Source of the DNA: Silene conica
Lineage: Eukaryota; Streptophyta; Magnoliopsida; Caryophyllales; Caryophyllaceae
Direction of reading: 5' to 3'
Assembly (NCBI GenBank): GCA_029255685.2
Contig: CM055312.2
Coordinates: forward strand, 18,748,649-18,812,648
Length of the DNA: 64,000 nucleotides
The position numbers and the translations under genes were made by a program. Positions 11,901 through 22,521 of this stretch are shown piece after piece. The first letter of the stretch is position 1; each line of letters starts with the position of its first letter. The notes beneath the pieces were generated by a model. The model was not told the DNA's origin. It made no database searches and saw only the letters and a list, made by a program, of their open reading frames with translations.

Positions 11901-12939
11901 TTCGGAGGCCCTGCACATGATTACATAGATGAGAACCACAACCAGTATCTAGTACCCAAGTTCCGCAACTTGCATGGTTAATCTCAATCATGTGAATAAA
12001 AGAAGAAGAAGACATACCAACAGGAGTAACGCGGCCTGCTTTAATGTCCTCGCGATACACGGGGCATGAGCGCCTCCAATACCCAGTCTTGTGGCAGTGG
12101 TGGCATTCCATGCTAGTATCCTTGCTCTTTGTCTTGCCCTGTGAGTTGCTCGACTCACCTGGCCCACTCTTAGTAAATCCTGGTTTCTTGAACCTGGGCT
12201 TACCTACTGCTAGGTCGCCCTGAGCTTTAGCCTTTCCTTTACCCTTTCCCTTACTGGATATCATGAGAACATCCTGCTTCACGCTCCCACTTAATTTCAG
12301 ATCCTTCTCGGTCTGTACGAGAAGGGAGTGGAGCTCATGAGGAGTCTTCTTCATGTCGTTCATGTAGTAGTTGGCCCTAAAGAGGGCGAACCCATCATGA
12401 AGCGAATGAAGCATTCGATCAACGATTATGTTCTCACTGATCTTGCAGTTTAGGGTCTCCAGTTTCTCGATATTCTCAATCATGTTGAGAATATGTGGGC
12501 TAACAGCTTGGCCCTTCTGGAGTTTCGCCTCAAAGAAGCGACATGTATGCTCATAAGAAACGATTCTCGGAGCTTTCGAGAATTCGTTAGTGAGCGTGGT
12601 GAAAATCTTGTTTGCACCATGGGATATGAAGCGTCTTTGCAAATTTGATTCCATTGCATAGATGAGTACGTTCTTTATCGCACACGCTTCCATGACGAAG
12701 TCGCTATGAGCGCGAAATTCGTTAGCTCTAGCTCCAGTTCCTGGGTGTGCCGGAATGGGCTCAGTTAAATACTTAAGCTTTCCGTCAGCAATGGCAGCAT
12801 TCCGTAGTGCTGCCTCCCAGTCAGAGAAGTTTGACCCATCATTTCTCAGTCTAGTAGACTGATTCATGGAGTCCATGAAGGCTTTTAGCCATGATTCACG
12901 TGCTAGCTTGGCACTTGGCATTGGGTCTTCACCAGCCAT
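8908..12939 (-). pseudogene. Copia gag-pol polyprotein, five in-frame stops, no frameshift
   Basis: One reading frame of 1344 codons runs from ATG at 12939. It encodes Gag with a CCHC zinc knuckle (codons 279-292), aspartic protease (DTG, Asp331), integrase with an HHCC finger (His466 to Cys500) and an intact DD35E triad (Asp527, Asp590, Glu626), reverse transcriptase with YVDD (1016-1019), and RNase H. The order PR-INT-RT-RH is diagnostic of Ty1/copia. Stops interrupt the frame at 11656-11658 (TAG), 10819-10821 (TGA), 10705-10707 (TAA), 9730-9732 (TAG) and 9424-9426 (TAG). By comparison with the family at least two look like C-to-T changes (CGA to TGA, CAG to TAG). The protein would copy and integrate the element; as it stands only truncated Gag-PR could be made. 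Confidence 0.92.
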
Positions 12940-14666
12940 TAGTTATACAACAGTTTAAATGAACGTGTTCTACACTGAAAATAAGATAAAACAAAACCAT
13001 ATAAGCAACTCATTGTTATGATTTAAGTCTATATTAAATTGGATTTAAACTCGTAGACTCATGCATTTATATAATTGATCTCCCTCAAGAATTATATAAA
13101 CGATCCCAAGACTTAATTTCTGTATATTGATAAGCCCACAGTTTGGCTAATTCCACTGTTGGAACTCTTGGTCGATAGATTTTCGTATATCCTATGTATA
13201 AGTCCATCACAGTCGCTAGATAGTATCGAGTGACCACGATGTTGAGATAAAATAAACCATCTGTTCCCACTTACCCGACGTAGAAGGGGTCATATTATGC
13301 CTACCGACGAAGAAGGGATTCATGGGAGTCTGATTTATAAAGACTATTCTCAATTTTTGGTTATATGAGGAAGATCCCATCGACTTATATTTATCCATAT
13401 TAAGTGAACTAAAATCTAGCATATGCGTGAATGAATTAAATAAAGTTATGGCTTTATATGTGACACGTGACATCTGTATTGTCATAGAAAACTAACGCGT
13501 AACCTCTACATGAGTCAGTTTTCAGGCATGTTATAGGTGGTTTGGTTTTAGGCGGAATATGATGCAAGCTATTATCGATGAAAGCATAAAATAAATGCAA
13601 TAAACGTAAATAAAAGTCCTAGTGTGGCCTATCCTACCAAAATAAACATAAAACAACATGGAATCCACCGTTGGACCCTAGAAGCTTGTCTTGATGTTCC
13701 ATCTTGGTCCTTGCAGCGGGAGTGAGCATCCGGTCTCCGTCTTTGGTCTTCACAAAATTACTAATTTAAATTACAAATATAACCCTATTTACATTCTAAT
13801 TTAAATACAAAAGTAATTACATGGCAAAAACCCAAAACGGAGATACAAGATCTCAAAATTACAAGCAAGACTGTGTTCCATCATTACGGTAACACAATCT
13901 ACTAAGGCCACACTAAGTTACAACCGTTTGCAAAAAAAATTAAATACGTTATTGAAAGCATTCAAGGCATTCGCAAGACGATAAATAAAATGCATCAACT
14001 AAAATTAAAATTCATTCATGACATAATACTGTTATTATGATTAACAAATTTTTACCAAACCACCTTTTAGGATTAAAATTATGTGATTATACCGTTTTAA
14101 CCACTTTAATTTTAACAAGTTTATAATCCATTATCTTAAACCGTTTTAAAATAATATGTATCAATCAAGGGTGAACCGATTCACAAAAATAATATACTAT
14201 TTCCATATACAGTATATCATTTTAGGCCATGTGAAAATATAAAGACAAGTTATTTTCGAGAAAAGACAGCCTGAAACAGGGACACTCGATCGAGCATCAG
14301 GGACACTCGATCGAGTATCAGTGTCACTCGATCGAGTGCAGCATGGCTCGATCGAGTGACTGTTTAAAACGCAAACGCTGCACTTTTAAAATCAAAATAA
14401 GTTTATACCTTTGATTTAAAGCGTGTAAATCATGAATAAACAACAAAAGATTCACATATTGCTAAAAATATCGATTAATTAACAATATGCAAATAAGAGT
14501 CGAAAACAAGATCGATCACAACCCTAAAAACACACGCACGATGCCTGGTACGGGGGCACTCGATCGAGTGCTACAGAGACTCGATCGAGTGTCGAGGCAG
14601 AAAGTTTCGATTTTCAAAATTTTTAAACCTTATGAAAAACACAATTGTAAAATTTCATGGCTTTAG
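12940..14666 (-). other. Long 5' leader of the copia element
   Basis: About 1.7 kb between the primer-binding site and the gag ATG. It has no convincing coding content, is AT-rich, and carries two clusters of CTCGATCGAG palindromes. Such a long leader is unusual for a simple copia element. It may carry packaging or translation signals, but none can be named from sequence. Confidence 0.6.
14284..14602 (-). repeat. CTCGATCGAG palindromes in the copia leader
   Basis: Six copies of the palindrome core CTCGATCGAG occur, four within about 75 bp near 14287-14360 and two at about 14568-14600. Two of them extend to the 14-bp perfect palindrome CACTCGATCGAGTG. Spacing in the first cluster is about 20 bp. 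Sequence alone gives no function. Confidence 0.75.
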
Positions 14667-14678
14667 GCTCTGATACCA
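14667..14678 (-). promoter_or_regulatory. Primer-binding site, initiator Met-tRNA
   Basis: On the minus strand TGGTATCAGAGC starts two bases after the 5' LTR. This is the standard complement of the 3' end of plant initiator Met-tRNA, used to prime minus-strand DNA. Confidence 0.88.
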
Positions 14679-14680
14679 CT

Positions 14681-15670
14681 TATGGGGAATAAAACATGTA
14701 TTCGCCCTAAACTTGTAGGATTATAATGAAAATTACAGTCGTGAATATGGTCATAAGATTAAAAAGACATGAAAAAGAGTACAACCTTTAGTCCTTGCGC
14801 GAAAGGCCTAAGAACAGGAATTAAAGCAAATTCCCTCCTATAACTTGCACCCAAGACTTAGATTGAGACGTTGCCGCGTGTGCTAGAAATCCTCTCCAAC
14901 TGCCTTGCAATATAGGGAGAGCCCTTTTGAGTTTTAGATGTGAGATCTGGGTTATGGGAGAAGAATGCTCTCAAACCCTAATTTTCTTTGAGATTTGTTT
15001 TACAGTGAAACAAGAGTAACCTGACATAAGGAGAAGTCTCCTCCTTATGTGGCCGAAATTCTCGAATAGGGTAAGAGTGGGCTTTCCACTCTTTCCTTAT
15101 TCTGATTCGTGATTCGACTCATTTAGCTATAAGTTATTCACGGGATTTTAAATTATAAATCGTACACTTGTTATCAGATATTAATGCAGTCGATGTATTA
15201 ATAATGGTCTGATAAAATTACGATATTGTATAATTGCCCAAATTAATATAACTGTTTATATTAATACGCGAATACAATATTTAATTAAATATAACCGTTT
15301 ATATTTAATTTACGAATTAATCATGTAATCCGTATTAGCTAAATTTTTTTAATCTGTATTAAATAATAATCTCAACATCTTATTGACTAATTTAATAGTC
15401 AATAACTCTGACTAACTGTTTAGTCATATCCGGCATAAATGTGATTGTATTTTCATACCTTCACATCTCTCAAATGTGTCCTATAGGTGTGACGTATAGG
15501 GACCAGTTGATCACCGTCATCCGTATGACAATAACGTCAAACTTATCTAGCAAGCCAACCGTTATTGATAAACGTGGATCAACTGATAAAAATACTGAAG
15601 TATGCCCTTGTGATCCTTTAAGAGATTTAGTAAGTCATTGTACTAACTGTCAAGGACACCAGCCCCAACA
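14681..15670 (-). repeat. Copia 5' LTR
   Basis: 990 bp, nearly identical to 7053-8042. It is the 5' LTR because the primer-binding site adjoins it. Its inner end reads TTCCCCATA rather than TTCCCCACA, one of about 14 differences from its partner. Confidence 0.92.
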
Positions 15671-15992
15671 CAACAATCTAACACTTGTCTGAGACAAGTG
15701 TGCGTCACCAATTCTCTTGTCCTATTACAATCTCCCACTCAACGCAAGGTGTCTTGCAGGTCGTACTTGCATTTGATCATATCTGGAGTGGTTTCCTCGA
15801 TCTGAAGGGTAACTGTTTGACCGAAATTATCTACTGTAGATACCTTTCGAGCGTGGCGGCGCATTTTCAGTTCACTACTCTTCGAGTGGCCTTGAGATTT
15901 AAAACAACTCTGACAAGGGGTGGACAATTCCTATCACATTATTCCCTTTGATTAGCCTCATCTCATCATGACCGAAAAAGATGCACATTTGT
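15671..15992 (-). mobile_element. Relic of an older copia element: 3' internal end
   Basis: Reading the minus strand, a stretch containing CAGACAAGTGTTAGAT runs into TGTTG. This is the same layout as the polypurine tract and LTR start of the 7053-15670 element. Homologous patches to 8160-8340 include CTCCCACTCAA and the TTCGAGTGGCC stretch. It is the remainder of an older relative into which the younger copia element inserted. Confidence 0.6.
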
Positions 15993-16862
15993 GTAACACC
16001 CTCATAATTCAAAGCCTTTAGGGAGGATCATCAGAGGCATAATATCAAGGTAACGATAAAGTAACTTTATTAAATGGAATAGTTATAATGTTTACAAGTC
16101 TCGATATACTCAAATGCAAAAGTACAACGGAAGCTAAGAATGAATAACTATGATGTTATAGTAACTATGAAATGACCCATCCTCCCAAGCAAGCATCAAC
16201 AACCACGTCGTACCCGAGAATATTCTCACCATAACATGAATCATCATTAAATTCTGTAAACATTGCATCTGACTTTGTGTAAAAATTTCATGGCCAGATT
16301 CCAACTATAACTATTTATGTCGAAATATGTCACTATTAATTCGAGTTTTACCTTAAAAATCACTAATCATGCAAAATAATATTAAAAAATCTAAAAATTT
16401 ACATACATTATGTAAATATTTCATGTGACTTTGTGTAAAAATTTCATAGTCAGATTTATAATATAACCATATTTACCCATTTTTCTCATATTATGATTAT
16501 TTATCTTATAAAATTCATAATCCACGCAAATAAATTTAAAAACTACAAAATTTTATATAATTCATATAAAATATGCATGTGAGAACATATCTAAAAATCG
16601 CGGTCAGAATCAAAGTATAACTATTTTTCGTTTAAAAATGACATTTTAGTCATAAAAACATCATATATATTAAATAATTACCAAAATGAACAATAAAAAT
16701 CCATAAATTCTTTGGTGACCTAAAATAAATTTAGGACCAGTATCTTAAACCTGGAAAATAAATTCGTGATTTATCCATATAAAACACAAATTTAAATTTT
16801 TATTTGTTAATCATATTAACTTAGAAAAATAAAACCGATCTTGCATGCAACAACCGTAAGAA
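15993..16862 (-). mobile_element. Relic Ty3 LTR-like fragment
   Basis: Starts TGTAACACCCTCATA, the type of terminus seen in Ty3 LTRs, and continues with a CATCCTCCCAAGCAAGCATC-like stretch that has a counterpart at about 35680-35710. The remainder is AT-rich and non-coding. Ends and target duplication were not found, so the extent is approximate. Confidence 0.4.
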
Positions 16863-18091
16863 TGCTCTGATAATACTTGATAGAAATCGAATTTCAGATT
16901 ATACTCATATCTCATATGAGTTTTAAAATGTTTAGTCATAAAACTAATTAGGATCTTATGCATACAATGAAAATAACATAAGATAAAAGAAATCGTATCC
17001 TCACATTGTATAAAGAAGGCTTATACTAACTTGGTCTCCTACTAAGTGAGTCTTCAAAAATCCCTTGTTACCCAAGAACCACGATCTAAGTATAAGACCG
17101 TCTCCAAAAGGTGCGTATCAAGAAACCGACTCAATACCAATATTATTTTGTTAATTACTAGAAAATAAATATTGGTTACCTTGAAATAATTACTACTAAT
17201 ATATAAAATTATTACTACCTCTAGTAATACATTTGAATTAGTATTGAATTGATTTTGTTTTACTTTTCTAGAACTTTTAGAGGGATGGAAGCTTGCATGT
17301 AAAAATGCACATGGAATGAATGAATCAAAATAAAAGAAAAATGTTCTCTTATGGTTAGAGTGTGGGAGCCGGCCATAAGAAGAGAAGAATGGCCATGTAT
17401 GCACTTCAAATTTGTCCAATGCATGCCATATAGCACTCTAACTCATGAACTAGGCATGAAAGGTTAGCAGATGATTATGTTTAAGTAATAATTATGATAA
17501 GACTTGATAAGAGCACCATGTTCTCTTCCTCTTCTCATTTACACGGCTCAAAGGGCCTTAATATGATGTCCATATTAAGTTTGTCAATTGTTATAAATAT
17601 AACATGTCACACATATTACATGACATATAACCCATTATATAATTATGCAATTTTAATCTTTTAAAATTCATAACTTACAAATACAAAATTATAACATTTA
17701 AATAATTCACTAGTAATTCATAATTACTATGTTTTAAAATGTGTCATCATGATATATATTACAACTATTTGTAATTATGATAAACCATTCATTCCCGATT
17801 TGATTATTTCGTAAACAATTAAAATAATTCTAAGTAATAAACAATTTTGTCACTTTGAATGAGTCTTATTCTAATCCCATTACAACAAGTTATGACCTTA
17901 AGGGATCAACCGATAACCAAAATCATACTGATCACCACCATCGTATGACGATAATGTCAAACTCTAGACAGTCAATCATTACCGATAAATGTTATTAATC
18001 AGTTGACAAAGAGTGATTTTTCCCAATTGTATTCTTGGTTATGAGATTTAAACATGTGATAGCATTATTGTTGATGACACATCCTCCAACA
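16863..18091 (-). mobile_element. Relic copia 5' LTR with degraded primer-binding site
   Basis: Minus strand from 18091 reads TGTTGGAGGATGTG and the block ends at 16878 (TGATAG on the + strand). Next to it, GCTCTGATAATA (16864-16875) is a decayed version of GCTCTGATACCA, the Met-tRNA site. It parallels 6724-7052 near its start. It probably belongs to the same dead element as 15671-15992. Confidence 0.55.
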
Positions 18092-18273
18092 ATTGCGTAT
18101 CAACTTATGTGATTTTAATATGTGATGTTAGAATCATGTTTATTAGAGAAGAGTCTTGACCAGTGGTAGGATGAAATATAACTGGAGAACTTATTAGCAT
18201 AGTGTCATGAGTAAAAGTTACATAACAACCTAATTGTTGTAGTTAACTGTGATTATTTTGAATAATGTGAATC
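18092..18273. other. Short spacer between copia relic and hAT element
   Basis: About 180 bp with no recognisable feature. It is interrupted at 18274 by the hAT target duplication. Confidence 0.5.
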
Positions 18274-18350
18274 ATTGTTGACAGGGGCGGACTCAGAAGT
18301 CATATTTTGGTGTAGCAAAAAAATATTATGCTAAAATTTGAATAATATGT

Positions 18351-18412
18351 CCCGATTTTATGAATGTTTTATATTTACTATCCCGATTTTATCTATGTTT
18401 TATATTTACTAT
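18351..18412 (+). repeat. Two tandem 31-bp units in the hAT subterminal region
   Basis: The unit CCCGATTTTAT...TTTACTAT occurs at 18351-18381 and 18382-18412 with two differences. Subterminal repeats often bind hAT transposase, but that role is an inference here. Confidence 0.75.
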
Positions 18413-18530
18413 CCTTTACAATTTAGGTTACTTAAATTTATTTCACGGAAATTTTTTCTATTGTTATTTATTTCATTTATGAATTTATGTTGTCTTAGTT
18501 GAAAATTAACACTAACCCAAACTCTAAATA

Positions 18531-18889
18531 CCCCCTCCGTTTCAATCGTTTGTTTGTCTTTGATTTAAAGACCCTTAACAAAAAAATGAAAGAGCAAAAT
18601 AATAATTGGGACAAAAAAGTACAAAACATTTAAGTTTATGAAGAAAAAAAGAACCAAACAAACAATAATTATTAGAAATCGCATATTAATCCCAAATTAA
18701 CTAACAAATGATAGAGTGGTAAAAAATTAACATTAACTCATGTCTTTGATTTAAACACCCTTTATAATGAACAAAAAAACAAACAAATTGTACAAAGCTA
18801 TTAAGTTTATGAAGAAAAAAGAAGTAAACAAACAATAACTACTATTTACTAGTATCATTTCTTCAACGTTAGAATTTGTAAGTATGGAG
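18531..18889. mobile_element. Stowaway-like MITE with internal duplication
   Basis: It starts CCCCCTCCGTTTC after TA and ends with a decayed TATGGAG followed by TA. This is the Stowaway pattern (CTCCCTCCGTTYC termini, TA duplication). Two internal halves share TCTTTGATTTAAA, TTAAGTTTATGAAGAAAAAA and AAACAAACAATAA, indicating a duplication. The right terminus is degraded. Confidence 0.55.
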
Positions 18890-20374
18890 TAATTAAGCAA
18901 TTGCAATAGTAGTTCTTAGTATTGGGATTGTTACCAAAAACTTTATTTTTATAGTTCTTCTATTGCATCTAAAAGTTTGTTCTTATTTTTAAGAACTAAG
19001 TTCTAAAATAAGAACCAAGTTCTTAACTATTGGAAAATGTACAACCAATTAGAGCAATAGCAATATAACATCTTTATATGGAGTTCTTTTTATGCCATGT
19101 CATTTTTCACTAGTTCCAATATTTAAGAATTTTTGTCTACAATAGATGATCTTTAAATAAAGTTCTTAAATAGATTCCACAATTCACTATCCTACTTTTG
19201 CATTAAATAAGTATAATTAATGAATTACTATTTTTTAATTGAAAATAGGAATTATTTAAATTTAATTGGTTATGAACATTTTTCAAGAATATATTAAATA
19301 CGCTCCAAATTTCAATACGTACAAACTGAGTCCTTATTTTAGAACTCGGTTCTTAGAATTAAGAACAAACTTTTACTTGCAGTAGATGAACTTTTTTTAA
19401 AGAGTTCTTAGTGACAACTGTAACATCCCGTATTTTCGTAAAATCTAATTTAAGCGTTTTTAATTATTTTGAGTAAGAAAAATAATATTTTAATAATTTA
19501 TTTCGAAAGGTTTTAATATAATAGGTAAGATCCGTCTTAAGAACCTCAAGTCCTTAAGACGAATACAATTTGGCAAGGTTAAGTTCCCGTATCTTAAATA
19601 TCCGTTCAAATGTCCGACCCGTTTAATTGACCCGGAAAGGACAGTCCATAAAACCCCCCATAAACCCTTCCATCGACACAATTGCATCTCCCTCAAACAT
19701 TCCACTGTAAAATATAATCCTCACAAAACCTCCATTTTATTCATCTCTTTTTGAGGAATTCTTCATCATCCGTCGATCAAATTGAGGTAACGATAACATT
19801 TCCGGAATCCTTGTTCAATTTCCAATCCATCTATCACTTCCGTTTCTCAATTCCTCCATTTCGAAAATTGGCCTGTTTTACACAAATTCCGTTTTTGTGT
19901 TCTTAAACCCGTTTTTCATGTTTGTAGGTGAAGGATTGGACAACCCGGACATCGATAGCTACATTGTGGAGGAAGATCTTTAGTCGGAAAGCTTGAAAGG
20001 TGACGATAATGAGAAACTCGGCCTTTATGTGTATATTAGCACTTTTGTTGTGTTCCTTATGTTGATTCTGATTTTTGTTAAAATATGTTGTTTAATGGAC
20101 TTAGTATCATGTTTAGGATGTTGAATATGTGGAGAATTTATACCTAAAGATGTTGTTATATGTTCATATGTGATTTCAGTTTTTCTCAAAGTTCAGACGG
20201 ATACATTGATTTTATCATTTGAGGATTGTTATGGGATTTGATGCTGGTAGAAAGTAATGTTGAATGATTAGAAATGTTGGGCAAATCATATTGTAGCAAT
20301 CATTGAAGTTTTGGAGTCGATTTGTGATGTTTCCGTTTAAGCTGAAAATCCCGATTTTGCGTATCAGGCTCTCT

Positions 20375-20765
20375 GAGCCGGTCGACCGACCGGCCGCCGG
20401 TCGACCGGCTGGGAGCGTGTCTTGGTATTTTTTGTATTTCGTAGAAACTTGGCTTGGGACTGCCAGCCGGCCGACCGGCTGCCTGCCGACCGGCTGGTGG
20501 TCACCTATGATGTGTTTGTGTCGTTTTGCGCGAACTTAGGAAAGAAAGGGAGCCCAGCCGGCAGACCGGCCGCCTGCCAGCCGGCTGGGAGTGCATGTCG
20601 ATTGGTTTGCGAATTAGTGAAGGCAAGGGAAATGGGTTCCCAGCCGGCCGACCGGCTGCCTGCCGACCGGCTGGGAGGCCTTTGTGTTGTTTCGTTTTGG
20701 AAAAGAAAGAGGGAAGGCTGAGAGGTCACCAGCCGGCCGACCGGCTGCCTGCCGACCGGCTGGGG
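20375..20765 (+). repeat. Five GC-rich palindromic cassettes at about 88-bp spacing
   Basis: Cassettes begin near 20375, 20463, 20553, 20640 and 20730. The consensus core is CAGCCGGCCGACCGGCTG followed by CCTG and CCGACCGGCTGG; the first half is itself a palindrome and the outer CAGCCGG pairs with the final CCGGCTG. Bases flanking each cassette also tend to pair (GGTCACC with GGGGACC in the fifth). Spacers of about 50 bp differ in sequence, so spacing rather than spacer sequence is kept. Short open frames over this block are by-products of the repeat. Confidence 0.85.
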
Positions 20766-21059
20766 ACCCCTGTAGGCTATTTTGAGGTTTTTCGTAATTT
20801 GATTGTAACTTTCAAACGGTTAATCGGTTTTACTTGAAACTTGTTTTGTGTACCCTTGACATGTATTTGAGGTCCCCGGAGGATGGGCAACATTATTTTG
20901 GGTTCGGGAATAGGGTAAGGATAGAGACCCCCCGGTCGGGCAACCGAAAGGGAAACCGGCTCTCCCTCATCTTAGTCCTCGAGGTCAATTAAGTGTTGAT
21001 TAGAAGTTAAAGGTAGAACTATAGAGTAGTTCATAGACTTGAATGATATTGTTTTGATG

Positions 21060-21651
21060 CGTGTTAAGTTATGCCTTAAGCTGGCCTCTGAACTTAATAC
21101 GTGAACTGTTTGTCGTGTATGGGAACATGCGTTGAGTTTTCGCCTCTGAGTTCCATACATGTCTGTTTGTCGTGTCTGGAACATGCGTTGAGTTTTCGCC
21201 TCTGAGTCCAGACATGTATGTGTGATTGCGTCAGGACATGCCTTAAGCTGGCCTCTGAGTCTGACGAGTAGAGCAACTGCACGACGGGGCAGTCAGGTTG
21301 TCATACCTTACCCGGAGTGCAGGTGTTTGGTGCTAGAACATGCGTTGAGTTTTCGCCTCTGAGTCTAGTATCTTGTGATGTGGTAGGGGAACATGCGTTG
21401 AGTTTTCGCCTCTGAGTTCCTTACTTGTGATAGTGAATTGAATGTTAGTCCATGCGTTGAGTTTTCGCCTCTGAGTTTAATGTTCAGTGATAGCCGGTCC
21501 ATGCGTTGAGTTTTCGCCTCTGAGTCCTTGCTTGATATTGTGAACTTGGTATATAGGTTATGCGTTAAGATGTCGTCTCTGAACCTTATACTTGCTGACT
21601 GTTTTAGTACATAGGTTATGCGTTAAGATGTCGCCTCTGAACCTTTGTACT
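21060..21651 (+). repeat. Ten-unit stem-loop array with unit-specific stems
   Basis: Ten units share a loop ATGCGTTGAGTTTTCGCC plus TCTGA, or a close variant. Nine have clear matched arms of their own: 21060-21070/21091-21101, 21117-21125/21151-21158, 21173-21180/21207-21214, 21229-21236/21260-21266, 21331-21337/21364-21370, 21383-21391/21417-21424, 21440-21447/21478-21485, 21549-21559/21582-21591 and 21606-21617/21640-21651. The unit near 21500 has a weaker stem. Inside the loop GCG pairs with CGC in eight units (one with a wobble), and GCC with GGC in the first and fourth. The arms and this inner pair therefore covary. Confidence 0.85.
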
Positions 21652-22356
21652 TGCTGTTTTATATCTGCTTGCCTTGATGATGGTACAGTGCCAGATATGC
21701 ATAGTATGTTATTGTTGTTATATGAGTTGTGGTTAAATCATCCAAGGCATTGGATGACTCTTAGTTCGGTTTCATAAATAATTGGATTGAAAGACCCCCC
21801 GACTGGGTAACCAGTAGGGAAACCGGCTCTCCCTCTTATTTGTTTATGAAGTTAGTTGAGAGTCGTGCATGGTATTCGCATGATAGTAAGAGATCAGATG
21901 ATGAGTTGTTTATACTTCACATGTTGTTATATGTTGGAGTATTCTGTATTGTTTTATATGTTACGTGTTGTCACAAAAGGTGGCTAGGAGAACTCTAGTC
22001 ACTCCCCACTGATTGTGGCGTACATGTTTTCATGTATGTAGGTACATGCTGGTTGGAGCAGGGGTTCACGAGAGCTAGCGAGCGATGATCCGTTCATCAT
22101 GACTTACCTTATGTCGTTTAGCTGGACTCGTAGTTTGTTACATTTGTTTTGGTGCCGGTAGGGATGTTCCATCCCCGGCTGATGTATATATTTCATTTCA
22201 GTACTTAGAACTGTTACTTATCTATTTGGTTTCAGTTTCAGTTTACGTTTCAGTCTAAGACTTCTCGCATGTTTTATCTTTAAAAAGTTTTAATTCCGCT
22301 GCATTTTTGGTACTTTTATGTGTTTATATTTCCGCTTTCGCGAGGGGTTTTACAGT

Positions 22357-22368
22357 TGGTATCAGAGC
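22357..22368 (+). promoter_or_regulatory. Primer-binding site, initiator Met-tRNA
   Basis: TGGTATCAGAGC begins two bases after the 5' LTR end at 22354. It is the complement of the 3' end of initiator Met-tRNA. Confidence 0.9.
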
Positions 22369-22521
22369 ATTATTGCTCCCGACGCACTCATGTGACCCCC
22401 AACCTTAACTTGACCAAATAAACAAATAATGAATGAGAGATGGGTAGATCTAAGGACTTATTTTGTAGTCTATTTGTGATTGCTAAATTGCTAAGCTAAT
22501 CCTTGTTTTCTCTTTTAAAGG

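Larger units (their letters stand above)
7053..15670 (-). mobile_element. Full-length Ty1/copia retrotransposon, coding-dead
   Basis: Two 990-bp LTRs (7053-8042 and 14681-15670) flank an internal region holding, on the minus strand, a Met-tRNA primer-binding site, a 1.7-kb leader, gag-pol and a polypurine tract. The insertion is bounded by a perfect 5-bp duplication CAACA (7048-7052, 15671-15675). By eye the LTRs differ at about 14 positions (about 1.4%). Gag-pol is in one frame but carries five in-frame stop codons, so the copy is non-autonomous today. The element sits exactly at the terminal TGTTG of an older copia LTR. Confidence 0.93.
19419..22354 (+). repeat. Tekay 5' LTR
   Basis: From TGTAACATCCCG to GAGGGGTTTTACA, 2936 bp. 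Carries, in order, an AT-rich start, five GC-rich palindromic cassettes (20375-20765), a ten-unit hairpin array (21060-21651) and a second accgGCTCTCCCTC motif block. The promoter is expected here but I cannot place a TATA box with confidence. Confidence 0.95.

Noticed and set aside
20303..20837. Overlapping frames rich in the PADRLPADRL motif
   Set aside because: Created by translating the GC-rich palindromic cassettes in several frames; repeated identically at 27908-28442 in the other LTR.
20375..21651. CRISPR-like array of repeats and spacers
   Set aside because: Plant LTR context, non-uniform spacers that pair as hairpin arms, no cas genes, and the array is duplicated in both LTRs.
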